A stretch of DNA of 64,000 nucleotides, taken from contig JADJWI010000008.1 of assembly GCA_016716435.1 (NCBI GenBank), positions 1,121,501 to 1,185,500 on the forward strand, in the 5' to 3' direction. This stretch comes from Acidobacteriota bacterium (lineage in GTDB: Bacteria > Acidobacteriota > Blastocatellia > Pyrinomonadales > Pyrinomonadaceae). The translations under genes and the position numbers were made by a program. Of the stretch, positions 18,367-27,319 are shown piece after piece. The notes under the pieces are model-generated. The model searched no databases. It saw only the letters and a program-made list of their open reading frames with translations, and had not been told where the DNA came from. Numbering within the stretch: position 1 is the first letter of the stretch; every line of letters begins with the position of its first letter.

Positions 18367-19242
18367 ATGAAGGTTCTAATTTTCGGCGGTTCGGGAATGC
18401 TAGGGCATAAGCTTGTTCAAGCGTTAGGTGAGGTATTTGACGTAAAGTACACCCTGCGTGGCAGCTTTGATTCAGTGCGTCGCTTCGGCTTTCTTCCACA
18501 GGAAAGCTGCATCGAGAATGTAGATGTAACGTCGGAAAATGCGGTGCGCGAAACATTGCAAAATGTCCTTCCCGACGTTGTAATCAACGCAGTCGGGGTG
18601 ATCAAGCAAAAGCCCTCTGCCTCAGACGTTATTACGACCCTTGAAACAAATTCGATCTTTCCGCAACGGCTTGCGGCGTTAAGCGCCAAATATGGGTTCC
18701 GGTTGATCACGGTCTCGACCGACTGCGTTTTCGCAGGAACCCGGGGAATGTATCGTGAAATCGACGCCCCCGATGCACTCGACCTATACGGACAAAGCAA
18801 GCATTGGGGCGAGGTCACCGCAGCAAATTGCCTTACGGTCCGGACTTCGATCATTGGCCGGGAGCTTTCAGCGGGCCACAGCCTCGTTGAGTGGTTTCTG
18901 GGAAATGAGGGAAGCAAAGTAAAGGGTTTTCGAAAGGCGATCTATTCCGGCTTTCCAACTATAGTCTTTGCCGATATAATCAGGGGTTTGATCGCAGAAC
19001 AGTCCGAACTTTCTGGCCTTTATCACGTTTCGAGCGACCCGATAAACAAGTTCGAGTTGCTCCAACTTGTTGGGCAAGCATATTCACGCGAAATTGAGAT
19101 CGTGCCTGATGATGACTTTGAGATCGACCGTAGCCTTGATTCGAGCGTTTTTCGGTCGCTGACGGGCTTCGCTCCTCCGGATTGGCCGGAAATGGTCAGG
19201 TCGATGGCTGAAGACCCGACACCATACGATAAATGGAAATGA
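18367..19242 (+). CDS. RmlD-like SDR reductase, probably C4-ketoreductase for UDP-deoxy-HexNAc
   Basis: SDR protein of about 291 residues with the RmlD_sub_bind fold: MKVLIFGGSGMLGHKLVQAL, VINAVGVIKQKP, STDCVFAGTRGMYRE and YGQSKHWGEV (Tyr-x-x-x-Lys). The ATG at 18367 is preferred over a TTG at 18361. It is followed at once by FnlA- and FnlC-like genes. In the UDP-L-FucNAc pathway a reductase acts between these two steps. The usual one (FnlB/WbjC) carries an added cupin domain that is absent here, so an RmlD-like enzyme may fill the role. Function is inferred from context. Confidence 0.8.
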   Translation: MKVLIFGGSGMLGHKLVQALGEVFDVKYTLRGSFDSVRRFGFLPQESCIENVDVTSENAVRETLQNVLPDVVINAVGVIKQKPSASDVITTLETNSIFPQRLAALSAKYGFRLITVSTDCVFAGTRGMYREIDAPDALDLYGQSKHWGEVTAANCLTVRTSIIGRELSAGHSLVEWFLGNEGSKVKGFRKAIYSGFPTIVFADIIRGLIAEQSELSGLYHVSSDPINKFELLQLVGQAYSREIEIVPDDDFEIDRSLDSSVFRSLTGFAPPDWPEMVRSMAEDPTPYDKWK

Positions 19243-20294
19243 CAACGCCTTTTGAAGGCAAAAAGATTCTGGTGACCGGCGGAACCGGCTCGCTTGGCAA
19301 AACCCTGGTACGGCGACTGCTGACCGGAGAAATGGGGATGCCTGAGCGGATCACGATCTTCTCTCGCGACGAAGCCAAGCAGCATTTTATGCGGCTTGAG
19401 TATATGCACCGCACGGCCGCGACCGATGAGGTCATCTATCAGAACTCGCAAAACGTGCTGCAGTTTAGGATCGGCGACGTCCGCGACTATGCCTCACTTG
19501 CAGCAGCGATGACGGATGCCGATGTCGTCTTCCATGCGGCCGCGCTGAAGCAGGTTCCGAGCTGTGAGTACTTTCCGTACGAAGCCGTATTAACAAACAT
19601 CAATGGTGCGGCAAATATTGTCCGTGCGATAAGGGAACTTCGGTTGCCGGTCGAGACAGTGGTCGGAATTTCAACTGACAAAGCATGCAAGCCAATCAAC
19701 GTCATGGGAATGACGAAGGCTTTGCAGGAGCGTGTGCTTCTCGAGGCGAACCGCGACCTTCCAAAATGCCGGATAATGTGCGTCCGCTACGGAAACGTCA
19801 TCGCTTCGCGAGGTTCGATCGTTCCTTTGTTCGTTGAACAAGTTCAGAAGAAGCAACCGCTCACGGTTACTTTGCCCGAGATGACGAGGTTCTTGCTCAG
19901 CCTGGACCGGGCCGTTGACACTGTCTTCGCCGCGATCAGAACCGGCAAGCCGGGCGAGACGTTTGTACCGAAGGTCGCCGCTGCAAAGATCGTCGACGTC
20001 GCAAAAGCGCTGATGGGCGATGCCGACCTGCCGATCGTTTTCACCGGTATCAGGCCGGGTGAAAAGATACACGAGATCATGGTTTCCGAGGAAGAATGCT
20101 ATCGGACGGTCGAACGCGGAGATTATTTTGCAATCCTTCCGGTTCTGCCGGAGGTGCGTGGGGAAGATGAGTTCACACCTGCGCTATCGGCAGAGTATTC
20201 TTCAAAAGATGATAATGTTTCCGGTACCGAGCTTCGGGAGCTGTTAAGCAGTGCGGGCGGCGAGATCGCGAGTTTTCTGACCGCAACGGGGTAG
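19239..20294 (+). CDS. UDP-GlcNAc 4,6-dehydratase/5-epimerase (FnlA/WbjB/CapE-like)
   Basis: Short-form polysaccharide biosynthesis SDR of about 350 residues. It has the NAD motif KKILVTGGTGSLGKTLVRRLL, then ITIFSRDEAKQHFMRLEY, FHAAALKQVPSCEYFPYEA and the atypical active site STDKACKPINVMGMTKALQE, where Met replaces Tyr before the Lys as in CapE/FlaA1-type enzymes. RYGNVIASRGSIVPLF and TRFLLSLDRAVD follow. It would convert UDP-GlcNAc to a 4-keto-6-deoxy UDP-L-arabino-hexose, the first step towards UDP-L-FucNAc or related sugars. ATG at 19239 overlaps the previous TGA as ATGA; an ATG at 19233 is an alternative. A UDP-GlcNAc C2 epimerase-like gene follows 6 bp later. Confidence 0.9.
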   Translation: MTTPFEGKKILVTGGTGSLGKTLVRRLLTGEMGMPERITIFSRDEAKQHFMRLEYMHRTAATDEVIYQNSQNVLQFRIGDVRDYASLAAAMTDADVVFHAAALKQVPSCEYFPYEAVLTNINGAANIVRAIRELRLPVETVVGISTDKACKPINVMGMTKALQERVLLEANRDLPKCRIMCVRYGNVIASRGSIVPLFVEQVQKKQPLTVTLPEMTRFLLSLDRAVDTVFAAIRTGKPGETFVPKVAAAKIVDVAKALMGDADLPIVFTGIRPGEKIHEIMVSEEECYRTVERGDYFAILPVLPEVRGEDEFTPALSAEYSSKDDNVSGTELRELLSSAGGEIASFLTATG

Positions 20295-20300
20295 AGCAAG

Positions 20301-21401
20301 ATGCGAGTAATGACGATTTTTGGGACGAGGCCGGAGATAATCCGGCTTTCGCTTGTGATGAAGGTCCTTGACCAACATTGCGACCACACCACTGTCCATA
20401 CCGGCCAGAATTACGACGAAAGTCTAAGTGACATCTTCATCCGCGACCTCGAAGTTCGCCAGCCCGACGTTCATCTTGGTATTCGTTCAACGAGTTTCGG
20501 GGATCAGGCATCGCAGATACTCGCGGGCATCGATCGCGTGCTTGAGGAGAAGCGTCCTGACAAGATTTTGATACTTGGCGATACCAACAGTGCTCTCAGT
20601 TCAATCGTAGCTGCTCGGCGGCGAATTCCCATTTTCCATATGGAAGCTGGTAACAGATGTTATGACGACCGCGTTCCGGAAGAAATAAATCGCCGGCTGA
20701 TCGACCACTCGAGCACGATCTTGATGCCCTACACCGAACGCAGCAAGGAAAACCTCGTCAAAGAGGGCATTGAGCGGGAACGGATCTATATAACGGGCAA
20801 TCCGATCAATGAGGTTCTCGAATCTTTCTCGTCGCGAATCGATGAAAGTGAAGCTTTATCAAGGCTGGGAATTGAGCGGTTTGGGTACTTTCTCGTCACT
20901 TTGCACCGGTCGGAAAATGTCGACCTTCGAGAACGTCTTCAGGGAATTTTCACCGGGCTCTCGAAAGTCGCGTCGAAGTACCAGAAGCCGATATTCGTGA
21001 GTGTTCATCCGCGAACCGCCAGTAAGATCAAAGAGTTTGAGACGAACATAGACACCTCGCTTATCTGTCTGGTGGATGCGATGGGTTTCTTTGACTTTGT
21101 GAAACTCGAAAAAAATGCACTCGCGGTCTTGACTGATAGTGGGACGGTGCAAGAAGAGTGCTGTATTTTCGGCGTTCCAAATGTTACGATCCGCGACGTT
21201 ACGGAACGGCCCGAGACGATAGAGTGCGGGAGCAATATCCTCAGCGGAGCAGAGCCGGACGCTATAATGAGCGCCGTAGATATCGCCCTCGCACAGCCTG
21301 CAAATTGGACACCTCCGCCCGAATATCTCGCAACGAACGTTGCTAACGTGGTCAGCAAGATCGTGCTTGGCTACACAAATATCAGGAAGTACGTTTCATA
21401 A
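20301..21401 (+). CDS. UDP-HexNAc C2-epimerase of the WecB/FnlC (WbjD) type
   Basis: 366-residue GT-B-like epimerase. Motifs: FGTRPEIIRLSLVM, HTGQNYDESLSDIF, ILGDTNSALSSIVAARR, IFHMEAGNRCYDDRVPEEINRRLIDH and LHRSENVD, then the C-terminal DSGTVQEECCIFGVP and TERPETIECGSN. The form GNRCYDDRVPEE is the one seen in FnlC/WbjD rather than ordinary WecB. With the two SDR genes just upstream it should complete UDP-L-FucNAc (or a stereoisomer) from the talo intermediate. Substrate assignment is by context; the family is clear. Confidence 0.9.
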   Translation: MRVMTIFGTRPEIIRLSLVMKVLDQHCDHTTVHTGQNYDESLSDIFIRDLEVRQPDVHLGIRSTSFGDQASQILAGIDRVLEEKRPDKILILGDTNSALSSIVAARRRIPIFHMEAGNRCYDDRVPEEINRRLIDHSSTILMPYTERSKENLVKEGIERERIYITGNPINEVLESFSSRIDESEALSRLGIERFGYFLVTLHRSENVDLRERLQGIFTGLSKVASKYQKPIFVSVHPRTASKIKEFETNIDTSLICLVDAMGFFDFVKLEKNALAVLTDSGTVQEECCIFGVPNVTIRDVTERPETIECGSNILSGAEPDAIMSAVDIALAQPANWTPPPEYLATNVANVVSKIVLGYTNIRKYVS

Positions 21402-21408
21402 TTTCCGG

Positions 21409-22596
21409 ATGCCGAAGCCCAGAGTCCTTGTGATCTGTCAGTATTACCTGCCCGGTTTCGGCGGCGGTGGCGGCATGTGGACCATCCGAAACTTGATCGA
21501 GCGGTTATCCGACCGCTACGAATTTTTTGTTCTAACAACCGACCTTGATGGGCCCGCACGGCGACTACCGGATTCGGTCGTTCGCGACCGATGGACCGAG
21601 CACGGAGCGGCACGTGTTTTTTACGCGACCCGCGGATTTGTATCGCCTCGGACCCTTCACACAATTACCGAGGAAGCGGCTCCAAGTGTTGTTTACCTGA
21701 ATAGCGTATTCGCCGGGCTCACGCGGAAGTACTTGTCGGCAAGGCGACGAGGTTCGGTTAAGCGTATTCCAACGCTCATTTCCCCGTGTGGCGAGTTATC
21801 CTCCGGGGCTTTGCGGTCGAAATCAACGAAAAAGAGATCGTTCCTCGCGATGGCAAAGCTTCTGGGGTTATTCAATGGAATTGTCTGGCGAGCGACAACT
21901 GAACTGGAAATTCCCGAGATAAGGCAGGCAATAGGCGACGGTTCGAAAATATACGTCGCCCCGGATCTGCCTCCAAAGGAAATTATCCCCGAGTTTTCGT
22001 TCGAAGATAAGCCGCCAAAGTGGACCGGGATGGTCCGGATCATCTTTGCATCACGGATCGCCCCAAAAAAGAATCTTCACTTTCTACTTGAGCAAATAAG
22101 CCGCATCCCATTGTTAGAATGTGAGTTAGTTATTGCCGGCCCGGTCGAGGAACAGAAATATTGGAGCGAGTGTAAGAAAGAGATCGAACGACTTTCGAGC
22201 AATACGAAGGTAACGATCTGCGGCGGGGTTTCCAACAGTGAGCTTCTGGAATTGCTAATTGGGTCGCATTTCTTCGTCCTGCCGACGCTTAATGAAAATT
22301 TTGGCTATGTATTTCTTGAGGCTCTTGCGGCAGGCTGTCCGCTCATCATTAGCGAAAACACGATTTGGTCGGAGGTGGCCGAGCGGAACGCCGGCTTCGT
22401 TGTCCCTTTGGCAGATGAGAAAGAATGGCAAAATGTGCTTTTGAGGGCTGCCGGAATGAATCAAGTTGAATTCACTAGAATGTCGGTGGCTGCTCGTAAA
22501 GTAGCAACAGAATGGCTTGCTCGGCCTGACCATGAACTCGCGATGGTCGAAGCCCTAGAATATGTAATTTCAGAGGACCGCGGTCTCGCAAGATGA
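21409..22596 (+). CDS. Family 4 glycosyltransferase
   Basis: GT4 enzyme of about 395 residues. The ATG at 21409, 8 bp after the epimerase stop, gives MPKPRVLVICQYYLPGFGGGGG, the expected Rossmann start; an upstream in-frame ATG at 21340 lies inside the epimerase gene and is unlikely. The donor domain shows IIFASRIAPKKNLHFLLEQ and the closing FFVLPTLNENFGYVFLEALAAGCPLIISENTIW, with the conserved paired Glu region. It lies between the UDP-FucNAc genes and a WbuB-like transferase. The sugar it adds is unknown. Confidence 0.88.
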   Translation: MPKPRVLVICQYYLPGFGGGGGMWTIRNLIERLSDRYEFFVLTTDLDGPARRLPDSVVRDRWTEHGAARVFYATRGFVSPRTLHTITEEAAPSVVYLNSVFAGLTRKYLSARRRGSVKRIPTLISPCGELSSGALRSKSTKKRSFLAMAKLLGLFNGIVWRATTELEIPEIRQAIGDGSKIYVAPDLPPKEIIPEFSFEDKPPKWTGMVRIIFASRIAPKKNLHFLLEQISRIPLLECELVIAGPVEEQKYWSECKKEIERLSSNTKVTICGGVSNSELLELLIGSHFFVLPTLNENFGYVFLEALAAGCPLIISENTIWSEVAERNAGFVVPLADEKEWQNVLLRAAGMNQVEFTRMSVAARKVATEWLARPDHELAMVEALEYVISEDRGLAR

Positions 22597-23834
22597 AGGG
22601 AGATCAAAGCAAAACAAGTTCAGACGAAACGCGACAGCGGCTTTGGATCGTTTGCGAGCTTTATTACCCGGAGGAAAACGCGACGGGACACTACATGACG
22701 CAGACCGCCGAGGGCCTTGCCGGGCATTTTGAAGTAAAGTTCATCTGCGGACAACCCAACTATGCCTCAAAGGGTCAAAAAGGCCCGAAGCATGAGATTC
22801 GCAATGGTGTTGAGATATTCCGTTGCTGGGGAACGCGCCTCGACAAGAACATCATTGCTTTTCGCCTTATCAATATGCTCACCCTCGGGCTGACGATGTT
22901 CCTGAAGTCGATCGTTAAGTTTCGTCGAGGAGATAAGGTGCTCGTCGTCACGGCACCGCCGAGCCTGCCATATCAGACCGGGCTAGCGGCTCTAATAAAA
23001 AGCTCCGGTTATTATCTGCTTTTGCATGATCTGTACCCTGACATCCTCGTCGCTGTCGGCGGGGCAAAACCGAGGTCGTTGCTGGTCCGGGCAATCGACG
23101 TCGCGAACCGATGGCTCTACAAGCACGCGGCGAAGATAATCGCCGTCGGCCGCGATATGAAGGAGCGTTTGGAAATGAAGACGGCCGGCTTGGACGTTCC
23201 GATCGCCGTTATTCCGAACTGGGCGGACATGGTCAATATTGAGCCACGCCCGAGAGAAGATAACGAACTGCTCGAAGAGCTCGGCTTAAAGGACAAACTC
23301 GTTTTCCTTTATGCAGGGAATATTGGGCATCCGACGGATATTCGGTCGATCGTCGAGGCCGCAGAGAAGCTTAATGACGAGCCCGTTCATTTCATCTTCG
23401 TCGGGTCGGGAGCAAGATTGCCGTGGTTGAAAGATGAAGTGGCGTCGAGAAATCTCCAGAACGTCTCTATACTCGGGCAGTTGCCGCGTGATCAGCAACG
23501 CGTCTTTTTGAATGCGGGTGACGTCGCCCTGATCTCGTTGGTGCGCGGAATGTGGGGAACGGCGATGCCGAGCCGGACATACAACACGCTCGCTACCGGT
23601 ATGCCGATACTCGCGTTAACAGAAGACGGGTCGGAACTCGCGAGGGTCGTTGACGAGGAAAGGGTCGGCTGGCACATTCCGCCGGGGCAGCCCGCGGCTC
23701 TAGTTGATGTCATCCGAGAAATGTATTCGCGCCGTGGCGAACTCGGCGATATGAAACAACGAGCACGAGCCGCCGCTCTTGCAAAGTACACGCCCGAAAA
23801 GGCTATAGAGTCCTACTTAAAAGAGCTTTCTTAA
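22593..23834 (+). CDS. Family 4 glycosyltransferase, WbuB-like
   Basis: 413 residues. The N-terminus LWIVCELYYPEENATGHYMTQTAEGLA and the VVTAPPSLPYQTGLAA and LLHDLYPDILVAVG segments match the WbuB group, which transfers L-FucNAc in E. coli O-antigens. The C-terminal half has FLYAGNIGHPTDIRSIVEAAE and VALISLVRGMWGTAMPSRTYNTLATGMPILAL. Placement right after FnlA/FnlC-like genes makes FucNAc transfer a sensible guess. It overlaps the upstream gene by four bases (ATGA). Confidence 0.88.
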   Translation: MKGDQSKTSSDETRQRLWIVCELYYPEENATGHYMTQTAEGLAGHFEVKFICGQPNYASKGQKGPKHEIRNGVEIFRCWGTRLDKNIIAFRLINMLTLGLTMFLKSIVKFRRGDKVLVVTAPPSLPYQTGLAALIKSSGYYLLLHDLYPDILVAVGGAKPRSLLVRAIDVANRWLYKHAAKIIAVGRDMKERLEMKTAGLDVPIAVIPNWADMVNIEPRPREDNELLEELGLKDKLVFLYAGNIGHPTDIRSIVEAAEKLNDEPVHFIFVGSGARLPWLKDEVASRNLQNVSILGQLPRDQQRVFLNAGDVALISLVRGMWGTAMPSRTYNTLATGMPILALTEDGSELARVVDEERVGWHIPPGQPAALVDVIREMYSRRGELGDMKQRARAAALAKYTPEKAIESYLKELS

Positions 23835-24797
23835 ATGATGAGGGTTTTGGTCACAGGTGCAACGGGCTTTGTCGGCGGTCGAATTTTCAGTGACCTTAAA
23901 TGGGCCGGCCTTGGGGTTACTGGAACATCCACGACGATCGCAGACGATTCTAATATCGTCCAGTTTGACGTTACGGATAAGGAATCGGTCTCGCGTTTGT
24001 TCGCCGAGCGGTCGTTCGACGCTGTCGTTCATTCTGCCGGTATTGCTCATCGCTTTGGCACGACAACAGACGATATCTATCGAAAAGTAAATGTCGCGGG
24101 AACACGAAACGTAGCTTTGGCGGCGAGGCACGCGGGAGTCAGCAAGTTTATTTTGATGAGTTCGGTTCTGGTTTATGGAGGCGGTGGATCGGAACGTCAG
24201 CCAAAAATAGAATCGGACCAGACAGATCCGGCGGATGCCTACGCCAAGAGTAAACTCGATGCCGAACTCGCTGCGGTGGAAGTGTTTGATGGATCCGGAT
24301 GCGATCTATTCGTGTTACGGCCGGCACCGGTCATTGGAGAGGGAAGTAAAGGAAATTTTGCTCGGCTCATACGTGCCATAGATCGTGGTCGTTTCGTTTG
24401 GATAGGGAACGGATCGAACAAGAAGAGCCTTACCTATGTTGGTGATATTGCCACGGCCTGTAGATTGTTTTTAGCGGGCGAGCTGAAAGATCGCGATTCA
24501 ATCTACAATATCGCATCGCCGCCGGCAACAATGGCGAATATTGTTGCGACTATAGCCACGGAGCTCGATCGGGAGATACCTGCCTTTAAAGTTCCAGAAT
24601 TTATCGCAAGCTCGGCCGCTCGAATTGGAAAGACGATCGGCGGCCCGCCCGGCAGGATCGCAGGCTCTATCGAGACGTGGCTTTCCGAGGATGTTTATTC
24701 AACCGCGGAATTGACCACTGCACTGCCGGATTTACAGCTTACACCGATCATTGATGCCGTCCGACGCGACGTCAGTGGATATCTTGCGAAACGATGA
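23835..24797 (+). CDS. NAD-dependent epimerase/reductase, WbpV-like
   Basis: Extended SDR of 320 residues: VLVTGATGFVGGRIFSDL, VVHSAGIAHRFG, FILMSSVLVYGGGG and YAKSKLDAELA (Tyr-x-x-x-Lys). Paired with a WbpL-type initiating transferase immediately downstream (ATGA overlap), it resembles WbpV. WbpV reduces UDP-4-keto-6-deoxy-GlcNAc to UDP-QuiNAc or UDP-FucNAc to feed the first sugar of the repeat. No WbpM-type dehydratase that would make that substrate is visible in the window. A 4-epimerase role is the main alternative. Confidence 0.78.
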   Translation: MMRVLVTGATGFVGGRIFSDLKWAGLGVTGTSTTIADDSNIVQFDVTDKESVSRLFAERSFDAVVHSAGIAHRFGTTTDDIYRKVNVAGTRNVALAARHAGVSKFILMSSVLVYGGGGSERQPKIESDQTDPADAYAKSKLDAELAAVEVFDGSGCDLFVLRPAPVIGEGSKGNFARLIRAIDRGRFVWIGNGSNKKSLTYVGDIATACRLFLAGELKDRDSIYNIASPPATMANIVATIATELDREIPAFKVPEFIASSAARIGKTIGGPPGRIAGSIETWLSEDVYSTAELTTALPDLQLTPIIDAVRRDVSGYLAKR

Positions 24798-25810
24798 TTG
24801 AGGTTTCGATTATTCTGATCAGCTCGGTCCTCGCTTTCATTTTGGTGGAGGCAGTTCGACGCTGGGGGCTGCGTCAAAAGGTTCTCGACGTTCCGAATGA
24901 GCGGAGTTCGCATTCGACTCCCGTACCGCGTGCCGGCGGCTTAGGAATTGTTGCAACGGTCTTCGTTGTTTACGTTTCGGGCTCATACGCTGCAAATTAT
25001 CCGCTTTCCTTGGGGTTCCTGATTGGTAGCCTGATCGTAGCGGCGGTTAGTTTTATTGATGATCTCCGCGATCTTCCGTTTTACGTTCGACTGTTTGCCC
25101 AAGCAATTGCGGCTGCACTGGTCGTCGCAGATATCGGAGTTTTCGGTGAGATCAGCTATCTCTTCATCGACGGTTCATTCTCACTTGGTGTTTTTGCCAT
25201 TCCGCTCACGATAACCTGGATACTCTGGATGATCAACGCATACAACTTCATGGATGGCATCGATGGCATTGCCGGCCTCCAGGCTGTTGTAGCTGCGATC
25301 GGGTGGGCATTGTTTTCGTTGCTCTTTGGCGTTGACGAGGTGAAATGGCTGGCACTTGGAGTCGGCGGGGCGTCGATCGGCTTTCTAGTTCATAATTGGA
25401 GTCCGGCACGAATATTTATGGGCGATGTCGGGAGTGCATTTCTGGGATTCCTATTTGCCGTGCTGCCGCTGATCGCGTCAAAGGGGCAAAGCGTTCCTAC
25501 GGGCGTGATCCCGATTCTCGGTGTTTTGTTCGTGTTTCCATTTATTTTCGACACGGTTTTTACGTTTCTACGTCGCCTGTTCAATCGGGAAAAGGTTTGG
25601 AAAGCTCATCGAAGCCATCTTTATCAGCGAATGGTGATCAACGGAGCTTCACATTCGTATGTAACATTGATCTACGGAGCACTCGCTGCCGTTTCATCGC
25701 TTGTCGGAATCAGCGTTGTTGCCCAAATTGAAATCGCAGGGCCATTAATACTTTTCTGCATTCTCAGTGCATCGGCGTTTTTACTTCTGATGGGGTCGAA
25801 AAAACGTTGA
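24794..25810 (+). CDS. WecA/WbpL-type polyprenyl-phosphate N-acetylhexosamine-1-phosphate transferase
   Basis: Integral membrane protein of 338 residues with about 10-11 helices, PNPT (MraY/WecA) family. Signatures: NERSSHSTPVPRAGGLGI, SFIDDLRDLPFYVRL (catalytic Asp pair), MINAYNFMDGIDGIAGLQ, RIFMGDVGSAFLGFLF and the His-rich loop AHRSHLYQRMV. It transfers a HexNAc-1-phosphate to undecaprenyl phosphate and so starts repeat-unit assembly. With the WbpV-like gene it forms the usual last pair of a Wzx/Wzy locus. The genes after it belong to a different set. Confidence 0.92.
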   Translation: MIEVSIILISSVLAFILVEAVRRWGLRQKVLDVPNERSSHSTPVPRAGGLGIVATVFVVYVSGSYAANYPLSLGFLIGSLIVAAVSFIDDLRDLPFYVRLFAQAIAAALVVADIGVFGEISYLFIDGSFSLGVFAIPLTITWILWMINAYNFMDGIDGIAGLQAVVAAIGWALFSLLFGVDEVKWLALGVGGASIGFLVHNWSPARIFMGDVGSAFLGFLFAVLPLIASKGQSVPTGVIPILGVLFVFPFIFDTVFTFLRRLFNREKVWKAHRSHLYQRMVINGASHSYVTLIYGALAAVSSLVGISVVAQIEIAGPLILFCILSASAFLLLMGSKKR

Positions 25811-25848
25811 CGTAAGTATCTGAAAGTGATAACTTTACAGAATATTTG

Positions 25849-26721
25849 ATGCTGGAACTACGAAGTAACGAATCTCAGGCGGTTAGTGATTTTCGTTGCA
25901 CAGACGGTGAAGGTGTCAAGTTTGCGTTTGAGGCTTATGGCGTCCTGGTCGGCGTAACCACGGACAATCTTGATCTAAGCCGGAAGCTCTTTGAGATCTC
26001 AAACCGGGCAATGCTGGGAAAATGCCGCGTTCTCGATGCTGGTTCCGCAAAAGCGGAGCACGAATTCTTCATAAAAAAGAGTTCCGGCGAAGTTTTTGAA
26101 TTAACGTCCGTTGGCGAATATACAACGGGTTCAGGCGGCCTTCGCGAGACCCTTGAGCTTTTTGTTCGAATACTGCGTCTAAAGGTGTCACAGTTCGCGA
26201 AAGACCGAGTTTTCGTGCACGCCGGAGTTGTTTGTTGGGGAAATCAAGCGATCATGATCCCGGGCAACAGTGGTTCGGGAAAGACAACATTAGTCGCCGA
26301 GTGTGTTAAGCAGGGTGCGTTATATTTTTCGGACGAGTATGCGGTGTTGGCTCCCGACGGGCTTGTCCATCCCTTTGCGAGGGCACTTTCGATCACGAAT
26401 GGTGGCAGGAAGTGGAGCGAGGACGGAATTCCGGTCGAGAAGCTCGGGGGCCGGGCGGCAACGGATCCGGTAAAGATCGGAGCTGTTGTTTTGACAAGGT
26501 TTGAACCTGGCGCCGCGTGGCGGCCCGAGCGGCTCACACCTGGAAACGGGATAATTGAGGTGATACCCCATACTATCCCGATGACCGTAAATGCCGATTT
26601 GTCGCTTACAGTATTGAAATCGGCGCTCAGCCATGCGATAATTCTGAAAGGTGTGCGAGGTGAGGCCTCAGATCTGGCCACCGAACTTAATTTGTTTAGT
26701 TATAATGAGTTAACGACTTAG
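25849..26721 (+). CDS. HprK-related P-loop kinase-like protein of a PqqD-associated system
   Basis: About 290 residues. The C-terminal half resembles HPr kinase/phosphorylase: RVFVHAGVVCWGNQAIMIPGNSGSGKTTLVAECVKQG carries the P-loop (residues 138-147), and ALYFSDEYAVLAPDGLVHPF carries the Asp-Glu pair that would bind Mg2+. The N-terminal 110 residues are a separate, unrecognised domain. No HPr is encoded nearby. Such HprK-like proteins occur with PqqD-family proteins and nucleotidyltransferases (recalled as the HPr-rel-A set in protein family collections), and related kinases modify the C-terminal Ser of some lasso peptides. The ATG at 25849 is used; a TTG precedes it. Substrate here is unknown; the PqqD protein encoded 46 bp downstream is the obvious candidate. 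Confidence 0.82.
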   Translation: MLELRSNESQAVSDFRCTDGEGVKFAFEAYGVLVGVTTDNLDLSRKLFEISNRAMLGKCRVLDAGSAKAEHEFFIKKSSGEVFELTSVGEYTTGSGGLRETLELFVRILRLKVSQFAKDRVFVHAGVVCWGNQAIMIPGNSGSGKTTLVAECVKQGALYFSDEYAVLAPDGLVHPFARALSITNGGRKWSEDGIPVEKLGGRAATDPVKIGAVVLTRFEPGAAWRPERLTPGNGIIEVIPHTIPMTVNADLSLTVLKSALSHAIILKGVRGEASDLATELNLFSYNELTT

Positions 26722-26767
26722 TATTACACTTGTTTCCGATACGCTCGGAATTGATCTCGGAGAAGAT

Positions 26768-27250
26768 ATGAACAATCCGCAATATCCAATTGCCCGCAAA
26801 AATGGACTTGTAGTCCAGGAAGTGCCCGACGAGGTCTTGGTCTATGACCTCGACACGAACAAGGCCCACTGCCTTAATAAGACCGCAGCAGCCGTTTGGC
26901 AGTCCTGCGACGGTAAGACGTCCGTGCCGGAGATCGCGAAATTTCTTTCCTTCGAAATGGGAACCAAAGTCGATGACGACCTCGTTTGGCTTGCGATTGA
27001 TCAGCTTAACGAAAGTGCTCTTTTGGAATCACAGGCCGGACCAAAGTTTCAGGGCCAGAGCCGCCGCGAAGCCATCCGAAAGATCGGCATCGCTTCGATG
27101 ATCGCTCTGCCGATCGTAGCCTCGCTCGTCGCTCCTAAGAGCGCAATGGCAAGCACATCGTGCCGCTGTGATAACGGTACGAACCTTGACTGTACTCTTC
27201 AGGGATCTTGTCCAACGACGTGCAACGTCGGACCAAATGTATGTGTATAG
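26768..27250 (+). CDS. PqqD (RRE) domain protein with internal twin-arginine-like signal and Cys-rich C-terminal tail; possible modified-peptide precursor
   Basis: 160 residues in three parts. Residues 1-90 are a PqqD/RRE-type domain (QEVPDEVLVYDLDTNKAHCL, LNKTAAAVWQSCDG, VPEIAKFL, DQLNESALLE), the fold that binds peptide leaders and presents them to modifying enzymes. Residues 98-128 read SRREAIRKIG, then a hydrophobic stretch (IASMIALPIVASLVA) and a signal-peptidase-like AMA at 126-128, so a Tat-type or Sec-type export signal sits in the middle of the chain. The last 32 residues (129-160) hold six Cys at 132, 134, 142, 148, 152 and 159, with Gly, Thr and Asn. GGAG lies just upstream of the ATG. 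An intrinsic terminator begins 28 bp after the stop. RRE plus signal plus Cys-rich tail in one chain suggests a precursor carrying its own recognition domain; that is inference. Confidence 0.85.
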   Translation: MNNPQYPIARKNGLVVQEVPDEVLVYDLDTNKAHCLNKTAAAVWQSCDGKTSVPEIAKFLSFEMGTKVDDDLVWLAIDQLNESALLESQAGPKFQGQSRREAIRKIGIASMIALPIVASLVAPKSAMASTSCRCDNGTNLDCTLQGSCPTTCNVGPNVCV

Positions 27251-27277
27251 GGCGTTTTGCCATTTATTTTAGGTTCG

Positions 27278-27306
27278 AAAAGGTGGGCAGTCCCCACCTT
27301 TTTCAT
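27278..27306 (+). terminator. Intrinsic terminator after the PqqD/Cys-tail gene
   Basis: Arms AAAGGTGGG and CCCACCTTT around a CAGTC loop, followed by a T-run and CATTTT. It lies between the PqqD gene (stop 27250) and the nucleotidyltransferase ATG (27320). It would uncouple abundant transcription of the short PqqD gene from the genes below. Confidence 0.88.
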
Positions 27307-27319
27307 TTTGATTAGTCGA

